A stretch of DNA of 64,000 bases. It comes from Marisa cornuarietis. Lineage: Eukaryota; Mollusca; Gastropoda; Architaenioglossa; Ampullariidae. A program made the position numbers and the translations under genes. The stretch is taken from the NCBI GenBank assembly GCA_004794655.1, contig SMMW01000585.1, positions 4,723,501-4,787,500 on the forward strand. The letters run 5' to 3'. Shown here piece after piece: positions 61,505-64,000 of this stretch (position 1 is the stretch's first letter; each line of letters begins with the position of its first letter). The notes below the pieces were generated by a model. The model did not search any database. It was not told the origin of the DNA and was given only the letters and a program-made list of their open reading frames with translations.

Positions 61505-62350
61505 ATCATCAACACAACGGGTTTTATAGGACTACCAGGTCTTTAACAATGAAACCTATTATAATATTTAAAATGTCTTTATACCAACGATGCGATGAAT
61601 ACCCTCGAACAAAGAACCACCATGCTAAAAGAAGTGAAAGGCTTCGCAAGAATATTTTCAGGCCCTCCAAGAACTTCGACTCGCAACACATATTCCACCT
61701 GCAGCGACATCTTGGAAGTTTGCAAACGAACCCAGAAGCCACGGTGACCTCACTTCAAGAAAGCATCACTATCAGCCCGTATCCGTAAATCAACCCTGTG
61801 CTCTCCCGCTCCTCAGTCGACTGTCCGCTTAGCCTGGTGAGACATCACCTGGTCGCACACTGAACCCGTTGCCGATAGACCCGTGCGATAAAAGGGTCAT
61901 TCTACTCAAAGACCCACCCGATAGATTTGTCAGGTGAGGGGTATTACGGCAGGAAACTCAGTTTAGGGGAACTGATGAGCCAGAAAAGAATTCAAGCTGT
62001 TGGTTGCCCTCCCTGCCTCGATCTTTCGCATCCATGACCAACCTGCTTACGGGTCATTTACCCAGCGCGTGCGGATCCGTTCGCGGTGAATATAGGGATA
62101 TGGTGACGTTATAGGGCTGGCAGTGTTAGAGTGTGGTTTATATTTCTAGTTGAAAAACCGCCCTGGATAGGTTTCCGAAAGTTACCTTTGTAGAAAGAAA
62201 AGTAAAGACTGTTACAATGTCCAGACATTTTTGAGGTTTTGCATGCATTTGTGAAAACTGATTGTATGCAGTAGTCTAGACACCGTATCACTTTATCCCA
62301 ACAACAGGGACCTGATGCACAGGACTGGGTGACATGCTCGGCAGTACCAG

Positions 62351-62642
62351 GGGCCGTAGTTATGAAGCGAGGGTAAGTCGCTACCCCTGGGCAACGTGGG
62401 AACCGATTGGGCAAGCATTTTGTTTCCAAGGTTACGAAGCAGGCTCCAGAAAGGATGTTTTTACCCCCTTGACCCTTAGTTAGAGAGCGGTTGCAAAGAT
62501 GCGATGAGAGTAACGAAACAAGAGGTAGTGTCCACGGGGTACGGACGTCCGTCGAATTGTATCTTCGGAAATGAGAAGCTTTTTCTTGAATTCCCGACTT
62601 TCCCCTGGCAAATGACATACTCTCGCCACAAAGCTACGGCCC
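62351..62642. mobile_element. MITE of the GGGMCCGTAG-end family, copy 3 (full length)
   Basis: The left end GGGCCGTAGTTATGAAGCGAG and the reverse complement of the right end GGGCCGTAGCTTTGTGGCGAG are inverted repeats. The interior aligns with copy 1. About 292 bp, non-coding. I could not define a target duplication. Confidence 0.75.
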
Positions 62643-64000
62643 ATGAAGTGTGAGATGTGTGTACATTTCGTGACGACGCTGGCAACTTAAGAACAAGCGT
62701 CTTGTGTCTGTAGTTACAAGGAGTCGTGCAGACCTCGCGGATATCGCTTTATGTTACTTTAGCCCAAGACATCTTTGTCACCACGGCCCGAGGGGTAGAG
62801 CAAGATTGGCGGGTCTGGGTACCGTTTCACACAACTTCACGACTAAGATGACGCAGACCTGAGACTGGTGTGCGAGACAAACGGTACAGCGACGAGGAAA
62901 GAAGATGAACTGAAGCATGCCGGGAAAATACTGACAGAGAGAGTGCTATCAAAACAAACAATAAAAAAACAAAAAGTCCACCGACACAGATGGGGTGTAA
63001 ATAACAATAACTCCCGAGTAACTGCTTTGAAATCCAGTCTAGGAAAGGCAAGAATGAACGCATGGAAGACAAACTACCAGAAACCAGACGAGGACGCGAT
63101 TTGTCCCCAGAGTTGCCTGCATTTGCCAGTCTATAACTTTGATGATATTTCTGTTTCTCTTTCACGTCTTCAACGCATTTTGAATGCCCTTCCCTGCTCC
63201 TGCTCCTAGTACCTAACTTCAACGGATGTCTCCTCTTATGGCTCACCTGCACTGCTTTCTTCGGCAGGTATGTTCGCAGGACATCCATACTCTTACGAAA
63301 GTGAGGTTTTGCGTGACAAGGGATCTTTTCTTTTCTCTTCACTATCAGGGACTCCGCTACTCCCGAGCACCACTTAACAAGCAAGTGTGAAGCGACCTGA
63401 AGAACCCTCCGAGTGTCAACGAGTGCAGTTATATCTAACGTTCATGCTAGTTTGATCGAACCGACAGACAGCTGCCCAGAATTCGTGTCCCCTTTGCACC
63501 GTTGCTCGCTTGCTTTTGAAGTTTAACGAGGGAGATCACGATCATGAGGAGGTGGGCAGGGGGAGGGGGGGGCTCAGAGGGAGTAGGCGGGGACAGAATG
63601 ACATCTGAGTGAGGAAGAGCATATATGTCGATATTTTTTATGCAGATGCATCTGCAAGAACAAAAGCTTTTGTTCAGTGGAAAACAAAGACTCCAGTGTC
63701 AAGTTCATTTTCTTCTAAGTGGGGAGCAGCTGCTTGTCGTGTGAGATGTTCTTTAATTAGTCGTGGAAGTGAAGCGTGACTAACCTGGCTCCCGATCTAT
63801 TTTTTTAGTTGTTCCACGCGTTGCCCTCATCCAGTGTCCTAAACTGGCTTTATTGTGCTTATTTATAAAGAACTGTCTAACAATTAAACTGTCGGATGGA
63901 TAGCTCGAGGGGAAGCCGATGGGTAAACTATGAAATATTGCAAATCTCATCTTTTGATCAGTATGGCCGCAGTTAAAAACTTGCGTCGCTTGAAGGTGGG
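62643..64000. other. Unassigned right end of window
   Basis: A 185-codon minus-strand open frame (62827-63384) contains one hydrophobic stretch but no known motif, and its first codon is TTG. I do not call it a gene. No repeat of note apart from a G-rich run near 63551. Confidence 0.5.

Noticed and set aside
62827..63384. 185-codon minus-strand open frame with a hydrophobic stretch
   Set aside because: It starts at TTG, no domain is recognised, and the hydrophobic part alone is not evidence of a gene.
1..64000. CRISPR-like arrays, rRNA genes, bacterial operons
   Set aside because: No regularly spaced direct repeats with unique spacers, no rRNA segments and no long adjacent ORFs. The window is eukaryotic.

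Overview
This window looks like genomic DNA from an invertebrate animal. Coding sequence is sparse and split into short exons with GT/AG borders. Introns are kilobases long, and there are many dinucleotide and longer microsatellites, tRNA-derived SINE fragments, short DNA-transposon remnants and decayed non-LTR retrotransposons. The repeat style fits a mollusc, perhaps a gastropod, but nothing here proves the taxon. There are no operons, rRNA genes, convincing tRNA genes or CRISPR arrays.

One gene is well supported, on the minus strand. It encodes a secreted or cell-surface protein with discoidin (F5/8 type C) domains. Exon 1 (45171-45237) encodes a hydrophobic signal peptide. Exons 2, 3 and 4 (19135-19340, 9823-9945, 6990-7128) together encode one complete discoidin domain of about 154 residues. 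Exon 5 (4242-4382) starts a second discoidin domain, and the gene then runs off the left edge of the window. Reading phases agree at every junction (1, 0, 0, 1; exon 5 ends in phase 1). Together the five exons give about 225 codons. Introns 1 to 4 are about 25.8, 9.2, 2.7 and 2.6 kb; intron 5 is at least 4.2 kb.

The introns carry most of the other content. Intron 5 holds a near-perfect 35-bp inverted repeat just after exon 5. Intron 2 has a 157-bp hAT-type MITE with target-site duplication, the decayed 3' end of a CR1/L2-like LINE, a 127-bp tandem duplication and an unexplained symmetric 138-nt exon-like segment. Intron 1 carries several SINE fragments and a MITE.

The region right of exon 1 (45238-64000) is upstream flank with no recognised gene. 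It contains a CpG-rich stretch (about 49090-49470) that could be a promoter. It also holds a 238-bp piggyBac-like MITE with TTAA target sites, a decayed endonuclease/reverse transcriptase LINE interrupted by an (AAT)n tract, a 177-bp hAT MITE with a perfect 8-bp target duplication, two more copies of the intron-1 MITE family, and a cluster of long microsatellites at 59.8-60.5 kb.

I found no undescribed multi-gene system. The most useful leads are the discoidin gene itself, the long hairpin in its intron 5, and the orphan exon-like segment in intron 2.
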